From JACCTU01 sp963848525 (GTDB lineage: Bacteria; Actinomycetota; Thermoleophilia; Gaiellales; Gaiellaceae), in contig CAWKDZ010000001.1 in assembly GCA_963848525.1 (NCBI GenBank), forward strand, positions 372,001 to 436,000: a stretch of DNA of 64,000 nt. The letters are read 5' to 3'. Positions within the stretch are counted from its first letter, which is position 1; each line of letters begins with the position of its first letter. Positions 8,998-17,518 of the stretch are shown here, in pieces. The translations under genes and the position numbers were made by a program. The notes under the pieces are model-generated. The model was not told the origin of the DNA, made no database searches, and saw nothing but the letters and a program-made list of their open reading frames with translations.

Positions 8998-11172
8998 TCA
9001 GGGTTCGAAGCGGATCGAGTCGATCAGCCGCTGGATCTTGCGCTCGACGCGCGGGTCGTCTCCCTCCCGCAGCGTCGCATCGGCGATGAAAAGGCCCTGC
9101 CCGTCCTTGACCATCGTGAACTCCTCGATGCCCGGGAGAAGGATGAACGTCCCCTTTGGGACAGGGAAGAGCGGCACGCACGGCGCTCCCTGACAGAGTT
9201 CCGGGAACGGCGGCTTCGGGACCGTGGCGAAGCGCACCCTCAGCCCCCGCCGGCCGCCGACGGTCGCAGGAGCCGCGCTGCGGACCTCGATCGACGGGTT
9301 CCGCCGAAGCTCACGGAGGAACGCGTCGGGCGTCGGCGTTGGGACGAGACGACCGTTCGCGCTGAAGAGGCGCCCCGCTCGCGCGAAGCTCACGCCGGTG
9401 TAGTCGAGGCCGGGCCTTCGCTCACGGAACAGCTCGAGCTGGGCCGAGTCGGAACCCGGGACGACGCCCTCGGCGAACCAGTCGTCCTCGTCGACGCGGA
9501 TCGAGAACTGCGGCTCGAGCGCAGAGACCCGAACGCGGGCCCCGACCGGAACGGGGCCGTTGTGGAGCACCCCCTCCTCGGCCACGCGTGCGGTGCCTTC
9601 CGGAGGCGGACTCGTCGGGGTCAGTCGTAGCAACGAGTTGGTGTTCGGGTCGTCGACCCAGAGCGACCCGGCGGCGAACCGGAGATTTCGAGCGCCCTCG
9701 GGCGCGACGAATGGCCTCCCGAGCAGCGCTCCGGTCTCGGGATCGATGCGGAAGATCCGGCTCGGCGGTTGGGTGAGCGCCCAGATCGACCCTCCGCCGG
9801 CGACGACGCGCCAGGGCTCCCCATCGAGGTTGAGCGTGCGTTCGATCTCCATCGTCTCGGGATCGACGACGACGATGGTCCTGTCGGCGCGGGTCGGGAT
9901 CCAGAGCCGTCCCTCGTGCTCGGCCGGAAAACCGGCTTGCAAGCCCAGTCCGATCGTCGACGCCTCCGCGTCGACGTGCCTCAGCGTCGCCTCTCCGCCG
10001 AGCGCCCACACCTCACCATCGCGCGCAGCCACCGGTACCGCCTGAGCCCCGGCGGGGCCGACGGCTGTCTCGCGCTGGAGCCCCTGCTCGAAACGCACCA
10101 TCTCCGCGACCGGGCTCCGCGGGTCGCTGAAGGTCGCCCACAGGCGCCCGTTGTCGGGGAGGAGGCCCGAGAGAGCGCGCTGACCGAGCCGCTTTTGCTG
10201 GAGGACACGACCGGTTTCCGCGTCGAGCTCGAGCAGAACACCCGGCCCGCCCGCCCAGACGGACGCTCCATCCACGACCAGGTCCACCCAGGCGTCGGGA
10301 GGGAGCAGCTTCAACGGAGCACCGACGACGCTCTCGGTCCTGACGTCGACATGGACGAGCTCGCCCTTCGGCGTGATCGCCCAGATGTGCTCGTCATTCG
10401 CAGCGAGTGCGCTCACGGGGGACCCGAGCGGGATGCGCGCCGCCTCAGCGGCTACGGGCGCGTCACGGCTCCCGGACTCCGGGTCGCGCAGGAGCAGGAC
10501 TGCGAGGAGCGCCGCGGCGGCGGCGGCAACCAGCACGCAGGCTCCGACGACCAAGCCTCGCCGGCTGCGGCGACGGGCGTATCGCGAGTCGAGCTGTTCG
10601 GCGAGCTTGTCGGGCGTATCGGGAGGGCTCTCGAGGAGCGGTCGGCCGACGCGTCCGTCGAGCAGCTGCACGAGCGATTGAGTCGCCGACGTCGGATCGC
10701 CCCCGGTCGGCTGGGCGAGATCCGGGAGCAGCCACGCGTGCTCCTGCTCCCCGGATCCCTCGACGACGACGCTCTCCGCCGCAAGGCGGTCGGGAACGGC
10801 GCCGGCCGCTGCAAGCGCCGCGAGCTGACGCGCGAGCTGCGAGCCGATCCTGGCCGCGCGCCCCTCGTCGAGGCGTGCGAGCTGCGTCAGCGGCTGCCCC
10901 GTCAGCTGACGCGTGGTGAGCCAAAGGATGCCGCCGTCCTCACCTCGACCGTAGATCGGAAGCAGTCGCGCATCTGAGATCGCAGAGATCCGGCGCGCTC
11001 GGTCACGCGTTGTCTCGGCGTCGGCCTCGTCCGCTGGGAGCGGGGAGACGAGAACCGAGACGGGGCGCTCGAGTGCCGCTTCCGACGCGCTGAACCACTC
11101 GCCCGAGCCGGACGGGGCAAGTCGTTCCCCGATCACGTACGGGCCTAGCTGCCTGCCTGTTTCCACGCTCAC
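8998..11172 (-). CDS. Membrane-anchored degenerate kinase-like protein with beta-propeller sensor region
   Basis: This 724-residue protein has three regions. Residues about 8-190 align with a Hanks-type Ser/Thr kinase in outline, but the glycine loop reads LAPSGSGEWFSA, the catalytic Lys position reads VSVLVSPL, and the HRD and DFG equivalents are missing (AVPDRLAAESVVV, LLPDLAQ), so it should be a pseudokinase. One membrane helix follows (about 207-229, GLVVGACVLVAAAAAALLAV). Residues about 240-530 form an extracytoplasmic NHL/YVTN-like propeller with repeats such as EHIWAITPKGELVHVDV and GSIWALTQPPSRIFRIDPET. The last about 180 residues are an unrecognised soluble domain with one cysteine pair (ELCQGAPCVPL). 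It follows the large kinase-cyclase gene by 2 bp and shares its kinase-TM-propeller plan. Confidence 0.75.
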   Translation of the reverse strand: MSVETGRQLGPYVIGERLAPSGSGEWFSASEAALERPVSVLVSPLPADEADAETTRDRARRISAISDARLLPIYGRGEDGGILWLTTRQLTGQPLTQLARLDEGRAARIGSQLARQLAALAAAGAVPDRLAAESVVVEGSGEQEHAWLLPDLAQPTGGDPTSATQSLVQLLDGRVGRPLLESPPDTPDKLAEQLDSRYARRRSRRGLVVGACVLVAAAAAALLAVLLLRDPESGSRDAPVAAEAARIPLGSPVSALAANDEHIWAITPKGELVHVDVRTESVVGAPLKLLPPDAWVDLVVDGASVWAGGPGVLLELDAETGRVLQQKRLGQRALSGLLPDNGRLWATFSDPRSPVAEMVRFEQGLQRETAVGPAGAQAVPVAARDGEVWALGGEATLRHVDAEASTIGLGLQAGFPAEHEGRLWIPTRADRTIVVVDPETMEIERTLNLDGEPWRVVAGGGSIWALTQPPSRIFRIDPETGALLGRPFVAPEGARNLRFAAGSLWVDDPNTNSLLRLTPTSPPPEGTARVAEEGVLHNGPVPVGARVRVSALEPQFSIRVDEDDWFAEGVVPGSDSAQLELFRERRPGLDYTGVSFARAGRLFSANGRLVPTPTPDAFLRELRRNPSIEVRSAAPATVGGRRGLRVRFATVPKPPFPELCQGAPCVPLFPVPKGTFILLPGIEEFTMVKDGQGLFIADATLREGDDPRVERKIQRLIDSIRFEP

Positions 11173-11174
11173 AG

Positions 11175-14100
11175 TTAGCCCTCCTCGATCCGAGTCAGCG
11201 TTTGGTCGGACGAGCTACCGACCCAGAGGTCGCCGTCGAACGCCAGGGCGAGCGGCGCGTTCGCTGGCGTCAAGGGCGAGCCGATGACTGCCCCGGTGCC
11301 GGCGTCGAGCCGGGTGACGGTTCCGTCGGCGGACGCGACCCAGATGCTGTCCCGCGAGGCGACGAGGTCCTGGATCTCCTTGCCGAGCGAAATGGGTGCA
11401 CCCTCGACGCGGCTCGTGCCGGGATCGATTCGCATCAGCGTGCGGGCGGACATGTTGGCGACCCACACCGCTTCATCCGTGACGGCAAGCGCGGCGGGGC
11501 CGTCTCCGACGGACGTCTTCGTCTGCACCGCCCTCGTGCGTGCGTCCACGCGCCACACCGAGTCATCGCCCCGGTTCGCCACCCAGACGACGTCGTCTCC
11601 GATGGCTACGTCGGACGGGTCGCGCCCGACTTCCATCGAAGCCAGGATCCTGTCGGTCGCCGGATCGACGTGGACGAGGCGGCCAGACCCTCCGGCTTCC
11701 GAGGGTGCGACGGCCCAGACGCCCGTCGGGTCTGCCGCGACGGCGGCGGCCAGTGCCAGCGGGATGTGCTGAACGGCCTCGCCGGTCGTGGCGTCGACGT
11801 GGTCGACGCCCCCGAGATCTGGGATCGCCCTCGCGATCCAGACCGCGCTCTGCGTCGCGGCCAGGTCGGCGTAGTCACCACCGCCGAGGTCGATGCCTGA
11901 GGGAAGCTCGTCGACGCTGCCGGAGTCGGCGGCGACGCGAACGAGCGAGCCTCCGCCTTCGGCAATCGCCCACACGCGACCATCGGCGGCAGCAAGGTGA
12001 TCCGGGTCCGTAGGGAGCGCGATCGTCTCGCCGACGACGCGCCCCGCTGCATTGGTGACGCCGTCGCTTCGTGACGCGATCGCCCACGCAGACAGCCCCA
12101 CCGCGAGGGCCGCCAGCGCAGCGACGATCGCTGCGGCGACGGCGAGTGTCCGTTGCGACCTCCTCTTTCTCCGACCCACGTCGATCGGGGCAGCAGCTCC
12201 GGTCGCCACGCTTCGTTCGTCGAGACGCGGACGACGACCGTCGACCACGCCGCCGGCGGCTCTTGCCAGGTCGCCCGCGGAACGGAATCGCCGCCGCGGA
12301 TCCTTGTTCATCGCGCGCTCGACCACCGAGTCGAACGATTTCGGGACTCCTTCTGCGCTCGGGCGCGGCGGAGGCTGGTCGAGGTGCGCGGCCAGGGCCT
12401 CTAGCTCGGACCTCACTTCGAACGGCGGATGACCCGTGAGACACTCGTACAGCACCGCGCCGAGTGCGTAGATGTCTGCGCGAGCGTCGACCGGCTCGCC
12501 GCGGATCTGCTCGGGCGCGACGTACGCCAGCGTGCCGACCCACTGCCCCGTCTTCGTCAGGCCGTCGCCTGCGGCCTCGTTGCGCGTCAGCCCGAAGTCG
12601 GTCAGGTACGCCTGCTCGGCTCGGCCGACCTTCGTGATGAGCACGTTGGCCGGCTTCACGTCCCGGTGTACGAGACCGCGCACGTGTGCGGCGTCGAGCG
12701 CGGCGGCGACCTGCGACACGATCCCGGCGGCCCGATCGGGCGGGAGGCGCCCGTCGCGCAGGACCGACTGGAGGTCGGCACCTTCGACGAAACGCATGGC
12801 GATGAACAGCCGGCCGTTCTCCTCACCCGCCCCGTAGACGGGTACGACGTTCGGATGCTCGAGCCCTGCCGCGATGCGGGTCTCACGTGCGAACCGCTCG
12901 CGAAAGCGCGGGTCTCCAGCGAGGGTGGGGGCAATGACCTTGAGCGCAACTTCGCGGCCGAGCGCCAGGTCCTCCGCGCGATAGACGACACCCATGCCCC
13001 CCCGCCCGGCGACCGCGCGTACCAGGTAGCCACCGATCACGTCACCGGGGACGAGGTCAGTCCGTGCCGAGCCGGTCTCGGACTTCGCGAGACTTGCCTC
13101 GAGGCGCTCGCGCGCCGGTGAGCCGTCGTCGACAAGGGCGGCGGCGCGCGTCAGCAGCGCCCGCGCGGCCTCTCCGTCTTCGCGTGCGAGTGCCCGCTCC
13201 CCCGCGCGCTCGAGATGCTCTGCAGCGCGCGCGGCGATGTCATCCTCGTCTTGGGGGCGAAGCTCCGCGCGTAGGCGCGCGGCTCGCTCGAAGTGGAAGG
13301 CGATCAGCTCGTCGGCGGCGCTCGCACGCTCGAGGATTTCGCCGAGACGCTGGTGGAGGTCCGCGCGGCGTAACTTCGGTGTCGCTTCGTACACCGCATC
13401 GCGAAGCAGCGCGTGCGTGAAGCTGTACGGGCGCGAAGCCGCCGCGAACACGCGAGACAGCGTCGGCGACACGACGTCTGGCGCCCCGTCGCCACGACCT
13501 TCGACAACGAACGACCGGCGCATCAGCAAGCCGAGCGCGGTCTCGGGCGCAGGCGCATCGGGCCCGAGCGCGGCCAGCGCGGAGTCCCAGAACTCCCGTC
13601 CCATCACCGCACCTCGTTCTGCGACCGACCGCTCCGCCGGAGAGAGCCGCTCGACCCGTGCCTGCAGGACCGCCTCCAGGCCCGGAGGCAGCTGTTCCGG
13701 ATCCCCACCTTCTCCGAGATGCAGAGCGAGCTGTAGGAGCAGCAGCGGGTTCCCTTCCGCGTCGAGCACGACGCGTTCCGTGCTGGAGCGGTCGTAGCCC
13801 GCCAGCTCGAGCAGCTTTACCGCGTCCTCGCTGGCTATCGGGCGGAGCGCGAAGCGCGCGTCGGTGCTCCCGGCGGCGAAGCTCGCATGTGTTTCGAAGA
13901 CGTCAGGCCGGGCGGTCGCGACCACGGCGACGCCGGGGACCGCGGCAACTGCCTCGATGAGATCGAGTAGGGGACGCTCCGCCCAGTGGACGTCCTCCGC
14001 AACCAGGAGGAGCTCATGGCGGCGGCTCAGTGCAGAGAAGAGCCGCTCCGTTGCGTAGCGAATCTCGCGGGTCGTCGCTGAAGGCCCTGCGCTGCGCCCC

Positions 14101-15131
14101 GTGGCGAACAGGAGCTGCTCGTACAGCTCTCTTCCGACAGCTCTCTCGACATCGTCGTCCCCGACGGCGTCGAGCCAGTCTGCGAGGACTCGGTACGTGA
14201 TCTCTTCACCGTATGGAGGGCAGCGGCCCCAGAAGACTTGCCGTGTTGCGCGGCCGGCGACCTCGAGAAGTAGTCGCGACTTTCCGATCCCGGGCGGCCC
14301 GAGCAGCAGACACGCACCGGCTGCCTCGGCCTGCTGCGCGAGCCAGGCTTCGATCTGCGTGAGCTCGACATCTCGTCCGACCAGCGGGTAGGCACGGGCG
14401 CGCGCCGCGCCGAGAGCAACTTCGACGTCCATGTCGACGAGGCGCCACGCCGGCACGAGCGCCCCTTTGCCCTTGAGCTCGAGCGGCGGAACCGGAGCGC
14501 AGACGGCCTCGTCGCCGATCAACTCTCGCGTCGTGGCGCCGATGAGGATCTCGCCCGCACCGGCGGCCTGCTCCAAGCGCGCCGCGGTATTGACCGCGTC
14601 GCCGGTGACAGCCTGTTGGCCCTGGCTGAGCTCGCCCGCGACGACCGTGCCCGTGTTCACGCCGATCCGAACGGCGAGCCGGACGCCCCACTCCGCATCG
14701 AGCTCGACGTTGAGCGCTTCTACGCCGGCAACGAGGTCGAGCGCGGCTCGGCAGGCCCGCTGCGCGTCGTCCTCGTGTGCAATGGGAATCCCGAAGACGC
14801 AAAGGACCGCGTCCCCGATGAACTTCTCGATGGTGCCTCGGTGGCGATGGAGGGCGGCCTCGCAGGTCGCGTAGTAACGAAGCTGGACGCGGCGGAACGC
14901 CTCTGGATCCAGCTTTTCCCCGAGCGCGGTCGATCCGACGAGGTCGCAGAAGAGCAGCGTGACGAGCTTGCGGACCTCGGTCGACGGCGCCGCAGGCAGA
15001 CGTGCACCGCACTCGGGGCAGAACTTCGCGTTGCGCGGAAGAGGCGTCTCGCAGTCCGGGCAGGCGACAAGAGCCGGGGCTTCAGGAACGCCCTCGGAAG
15101 GCTGAAGATCGATCGCCGCAGTGTCGTCCAC
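11175..15131 (-). CDS. Five-module signalling protein: zinc ribbon, class III cyclase, AAA ATPase, Ser/Thr kinase, TM, beta-propeller
   Basis: This 1318-residue protein joins modules usually found apart. A zinc ribbon (C24, C27, C38, C41) leads into a class III nucleotide cyclase (about 55-235) with both metal aspartates (FCDLVGST D63; EKFIGDAV D107), K103/D178 as base-selecting residues and N181/R185, so it should be active. An AAA/STAND ATPase follows, with VGRDVEL, Walker A GPPGIGKS at 278-285 and Walker B LLLVAED at about 374-380, plus a helical tail to about 685. Residues about 695-960 are a complete Ser/Thr kinase (GRGGMGVVY, K731, HRD 822-824, DFG 845-847, APE 872-874). A membrane helix (about 995-1018) precedes an external propeller of XVWVANxxxxTVxRID repeats. 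Stimulus sensing by the propeller, with output through kinase and cyclase, is inference. No frameshift is seen. Confidence 0.9.
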   Translation of the reverse strand: MDDTAAIDLQPSEGVPEAPALVACPDCETPLPRNAKFCPECGARLPAAPSTEVRKLVTLLFCDLVGSTALGEKLDPEAFRRVQLRYYATCEAALHRHRGTIEKFIGDAVLCVFGIPIAHEDDAQRACRAALDLVAGVEALNVELDAEWGVRLAVRIGVNTGTVVAGELSQGQQAVTGDAVNTAARLEQAAGAGEILIGATTRELIGDEAVCAPVPPLELKGKGALVPAWRLVDMDVEVALGAARARAYPLVGRDVELTQIEAWLAQQAEAAGACLLLGPPGIGKSRLLLEVAGRATRQVFWGRCPPYGEEITYRVLADWLDAVGDDDVERAVGRELYEQLLFATGRSAGPSATTREIRYATERLFSALSRRHELLLVAEDVHWAERPLLDLIEAVAAVPGVAVVATARPDVFETHASFAAGSTDARFALRPIASEDAVKLLELAGYDRSSTERVVLDAEGNPLLLLQLALHLGEGGDPEQLPPGLEAVLQARVERLSPAERSVAERGAVMGREFWDSALAALGPDAPAPETALGLLMRRSFVVEGRGDGAPDVVSPTLSRVFAAASRPYSFTHALLRDAVYEATPKLRRADLHQRLGEILERASAADELIAFHFERAARLRAELRPQDEDDIAARAAEHLERAGERALAREDGEAARALLTRAAALVDDGSPARERLEASLAKSETGSARTDLVPGDVIGGYLVRAVAGRGGMGVVYRAEDLALGREVALKVIAPTLAGDPRFRERFARETRIAAGLEHPNVVPVYGAGEENGRLFIAMRFVEGADLQSVLRDGRLPPDRAAGIVSQVAAALDAAHVRGLVHRDVKPANVLITKVGRAEQAYLTDFGLTRNEAAGDGLTKTGQWVGTLAYVAPEQIRGEPVDARADIYALGAVLYECLTGHPPFEVRSELEALAAHLDQPPPRPSAEGVPKSFDSVVERAMNKDPRRRFRSAGDLARAAGGVVDGRRPRLDERSVATGAAAPIDVGRRKRRSQRTLAVAAAIVAALAALAVGLSAWAIASRSDGVTNAAGRVVGETIALPTDPDHLAAADGRVWAIAEGGGSLVRVAADSGSVDELPSGIDLGGGDYADLAATQSAVWIARAIPDLGGVDHVDATTGEAVQHIPLALAAAVAADPTGVWAVAPSEAGGSGRLVHVDPATDRILASMEVGRDPSDVAIGDDVVWVANRGDDSVWRVDARTRAVQTKTSVGDGPAALAVTDEAVWVANMSARTLMRIDPGTSRVEGAPISLGKEIQDLVASRDSIWVASADGTVTRLDAGTGAVIGSPLTPANAPLALAFDGDLWVGSSSDQTLTRIEEG

Positions 15132-15254
15132 TTCCGCCTGCTCTGCCGAGCGACAACCATCCTGTCACCGGAGCGCCGCGCTGAACAGGTGTAGCTCCCA
15201 AGAATCTGCACGGCGAGGAGCTGGCCCCCCGGGAGGGACGAAGCGTTCGGTCGA

Positions 15255-16346
15255 TCAGCCGATCGGCTCGCACCTTCCCCCGACTCGCGGCAACGACGTG
15301 TCTGCGCACGCCGGAAGCTTCCCGCCCGACCGGACGGCGGCGATCGCCGACCGCACGGCCTCGATCACGAGCTGCGGGACCTCCGCCGCCAAGAAGTGGC
15401 CGCGTCCGGGAGCGCTGACCCAGAGCTTGTTCGAGGAGCGCTGAAGGATGTCGGGCGCCTCGTGGCCGTAGGTCGAGGTCAGCACGACGAGCGGACGGTC
15501 GTCGAATCGAAGCCGGTTCAACGCATCGCGATCACCGCTTTCGTCCACCTCGCCAAACAGCCTCGAGGCGGGGCCGATCGCATCCGAGAAGACCAGGCCG
15601 ACGACGTCGCCGGGGTGGTGCAAGGTGTAGAGGGAGATGAGCAGTCCGGCATACGACGCGCCGTAGAGCACGTACGGGCCGACGACGCCCGCGTTCGCCA
15701 TCAGCGTGTGGAGCTCCTTGGCATATGTGGCTCCGGTCCCGGGAACCGTGGTCGGGCGACGGTCGCTCGCGCCGAGGCCGGCGCGGTCGTAGACGCACAC
15801 GCGCGTCTCGGAAGCGAGCGTCGTTCGCACTGCTCTCCACCCCTGGGCCAACCCGGGAATCGAGGTGACCCGGTCGACCGTCGCGCTCGGCGCGCTGAGC
15901 CCCGCCTCGAGGATGACCGTCGGCGTCCCACTCCCCTCGCATTCGAGATAGAGGCCGTAGCCACCGACATCGACCTTTCGTCCGGTCAGCGGAGCCGCCG
16001 GCGGTGCGGGCGGAGACGGCTTCGGCACCCCCGTCACGGTCTCGCAGTTCTTCGCAACCGTGTCCGTCTCATCCGCGTTCGCCCGGTCGCGGCCCGGCCC
16101 GCACACCAAGCGATCCGCCCCGCGCCCTCCGGTCAGGACGTCGTTCCCGGGTCCGCCGTCGAGGAGGTCGTTACCGGCGAGCCCGAGGAGCGTGTCGTTG
16201 CCGCCGCGGCCGTACAGCTTGTCGGCGCGGGCCGTCCCGCGCAGCCTGTCGTTCCCAGCTCCGCCGGGAATCGTCGCCGCCCAGACCGTCGCGGCGAAGA
16301 CCATCGAGAGAGCAAGGAGCACCGCAACGAGGCCACGCCACTTCAC
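15255..16346 (-). CDS. Secreted alpha/beta hydrolase with N-terminal RTX-type calcium-binding repeats
   Basis: This 363-residue protein begins with a signal peptide (MKWRGLVAVLLALSMVFAAT). Residues about 27-90 hold four to five glycine/aspartate nonapeptide repeats of the hemolysin type (GGAGNDRL, GRGGNDTLLG, GGPGNDVLTG, GGRGADRLV), then a Cys pair and a Pro linker. Residues about 125-363 form an alpha/beta hydrolase with an oxyanion region (VILEAGLS), a nucleophile elbow LYGASYAGLL and a C-terminal His in APGRGHFLA. It is probably an extracellular esterase or lipase-like enzyme stabilised by calcium; the substrate is unknown. The RTX module closely resembles that of the metallopeptidase gene at 61250-62398. 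Confidence 0.8.
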   Translation of the reverse strand: MKWRGLVAVLLALSMVFAATVWAATIPGGAGNDRLRGTARADKLYGRGGNDTLLGLAGNDLLDGGPGNDVLTGGRGADRLVCGPGRDRANADETDTVAKNCETVTGVPKPSPPAPPAAPLTGRKVDVGGYGLYLECEGSGTPTVILEAGLSAPSATVDRVTSIPGLAQGWRAVRTTLASETRVCVYDRAGLGASDRRPTTVPGTGATYAKELHTLMANAGVVGPYVLYGASYAGLLISLYTLHHPGDVVGLVFSDAIGPASRLFGEVDESGDRDALNRLRFDDRPLVVLTSTYGHEAPDILQRSSNKLWVSAPGRGHFLAAEVPQLVIEAVRSAIAAVRSGGKLPACADTSLPRVGGRCEPIG

Positions 16347-16461
16347 AAGCGGCCGACGATCTCACGAATTCCTCCGCTCCGCAATCCGCGGCTCCTGTTC
16401 GCCGGGAGGCCCACCCCGTTTGTGTCATGACGCCCGAACGCCCGCTCCCTATGCTCGTCAG

Positions 16462-16927
16462 GTGAGGTTCGGCGCGACCGTCGTTGCTGCTGTCCTCACG
16501 CTCGCTTTACTGGCAATTCCGGCTGCGTGCGGTGGTGACGATGACGCCGCGTCGGACGCGGCGGCCGAAGTGACGACGGCCGCGACGACGCAGTCGACCG
16601 CGACGATTCCCAGCGCGGCTCTTGCCGGCACATGGGCGGAAACGAACGGGCCGTTCATTGTGCAGGCTCACACGCGACGGGACGTTCTCGATGGACGCAG
16701 ACGGTTCACTCGAGAACGGCGAGTTCGTCAAGGGCACCTACAACGTCGAAGGGTCGAAGATCAGGTTCGTCGCGGACGAGCTGGGCCCGCGCGGGTGCGG
16801 CGGCCAGGAGTGGGAGTTCGAGATCGCGCTCAGCGAGAGCGGCACGCTCGCCGCCGAACTCCTTCAAGAGGTCTGCCAAACAACGGCTGGAACGCGCTGG
16901 TCGCTCGTGAAGCGGCCAAATTCTTAG
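16462..16927 (+). CDS. Small lipoprotein, unknown function (frameshift near 16670)
   Basis: A GTG start at 16462 gives a lipoprotein signal (VRFGATVVAAVLTLALLAIP) with lipobox IPAAC and C23 as the probable lipid-modified cysteine, then a low-complexity Ala/Thr linker and LAGTWAETNGPFI. The frame is lost near 16670. The next frame continues with RDGTFSMDADGSLENGEFV, GTYNVEGSKIRF and LVKRPNS before the stop at 16925-16927. The LAGTW...GTFSMDADG...GTYNVEGSKI pattern looks like a lipocalin-like ligand fold, but I cannot name a family. It diverges from the RTX-hydrolase gene and converges on the DHFR-like gene. Confidence 0.6.
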
Positions 16928-16939
16928 AACCGCGCCGGG

Positions 16940-17497
16940 TTATGGAAGGCGATAGCGGAGGTGGACGACGCCGCTGCTGAACCGGTGCTCGTCGATCAGC
17001 TTCAGATCGACGCGCACGTCGGTTGGCAGTGCGGGGGTGCGCCCACCGAGGACGACTGGCCAGACGAACAAGGCCAATTCGTCGACGAGCCCAGCGACGA
17101 GAGCCTGGCCTGCCAGGTTCGGGCCACCGACCAACAGATCCCTACTGGCGGCGGCCTTCAGGTCGCGTACCGCGCTGGGGTCGAAGTGGCGTTCGAGCCG
17201 AGTGTTCGCGGTGCGTGGTGCGGCCAGGGTCGAGGAGTAGACGACCTTGTCCGCCGCCTGCCATGCGCTCGCGTAGTCGGCCATGAGGTCCGACTGGTTG
17301 GCCAGGGTGGCGTCGGTCTCCCACACAGCCAGCGTCTCGTACATGCGCCGCCCATAGAGGTACGTGCGTGCGGACCGCATGAGCTCGGTGATGAACACGA
17401 ACACGTCGTCGTCGGGCGGAGCCCAGTCGAAGGCGCCGTGCTCATCCTCGGTGCAGCCGTCGAGGGACATGTTCGACGCGTAGATCAACTTCGCCAT
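16940..17497 (-). CDS. Dihydrofolate reductase-like (RibD C-terminal domain) protein
   Basis: This 185-residue protein has the RibD C-terminal/DHFR fold: MAKLIYASNMSLDGCTED at the start, TYLYGRRMYETLAVWE as the dinucleotide-contact segment, KVVYSSTL, and DLLVGGPNLAGQALVAGLVD followed by ELALFVWPVVLGGR. Such stand-alone proteins are common in actinobacteria and are NADPH-dependent reductases of mostly unknown substrate; a true folate role is not implied. The length is normal and the gene intact. Its start lies about 25 bp from the end of the hydroxyacid dehydrogenase/tRNA-Arg pair on the same strand. Confidence 0.85.
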   Translation of the reverse strand: MAKLIYASNMSLDGCTEDEHGAFDWAPPDDDVFVFITELMRSARTYLYGRRMYETLAVWETDATLANQSDLMADYASAWQAADKVVYSSTLAAPRTANTRLERHFDPSAVRDLKAAASRDLLVGGPNLAGQALVAGLVDELALFVWPVVLGGRTPALPTDVRVDLKLIDEHRFSSGVVHLRYRLP

Positions 17498-17518
17498 GAC
17501 ACGCTCTTCTGCATAGCG

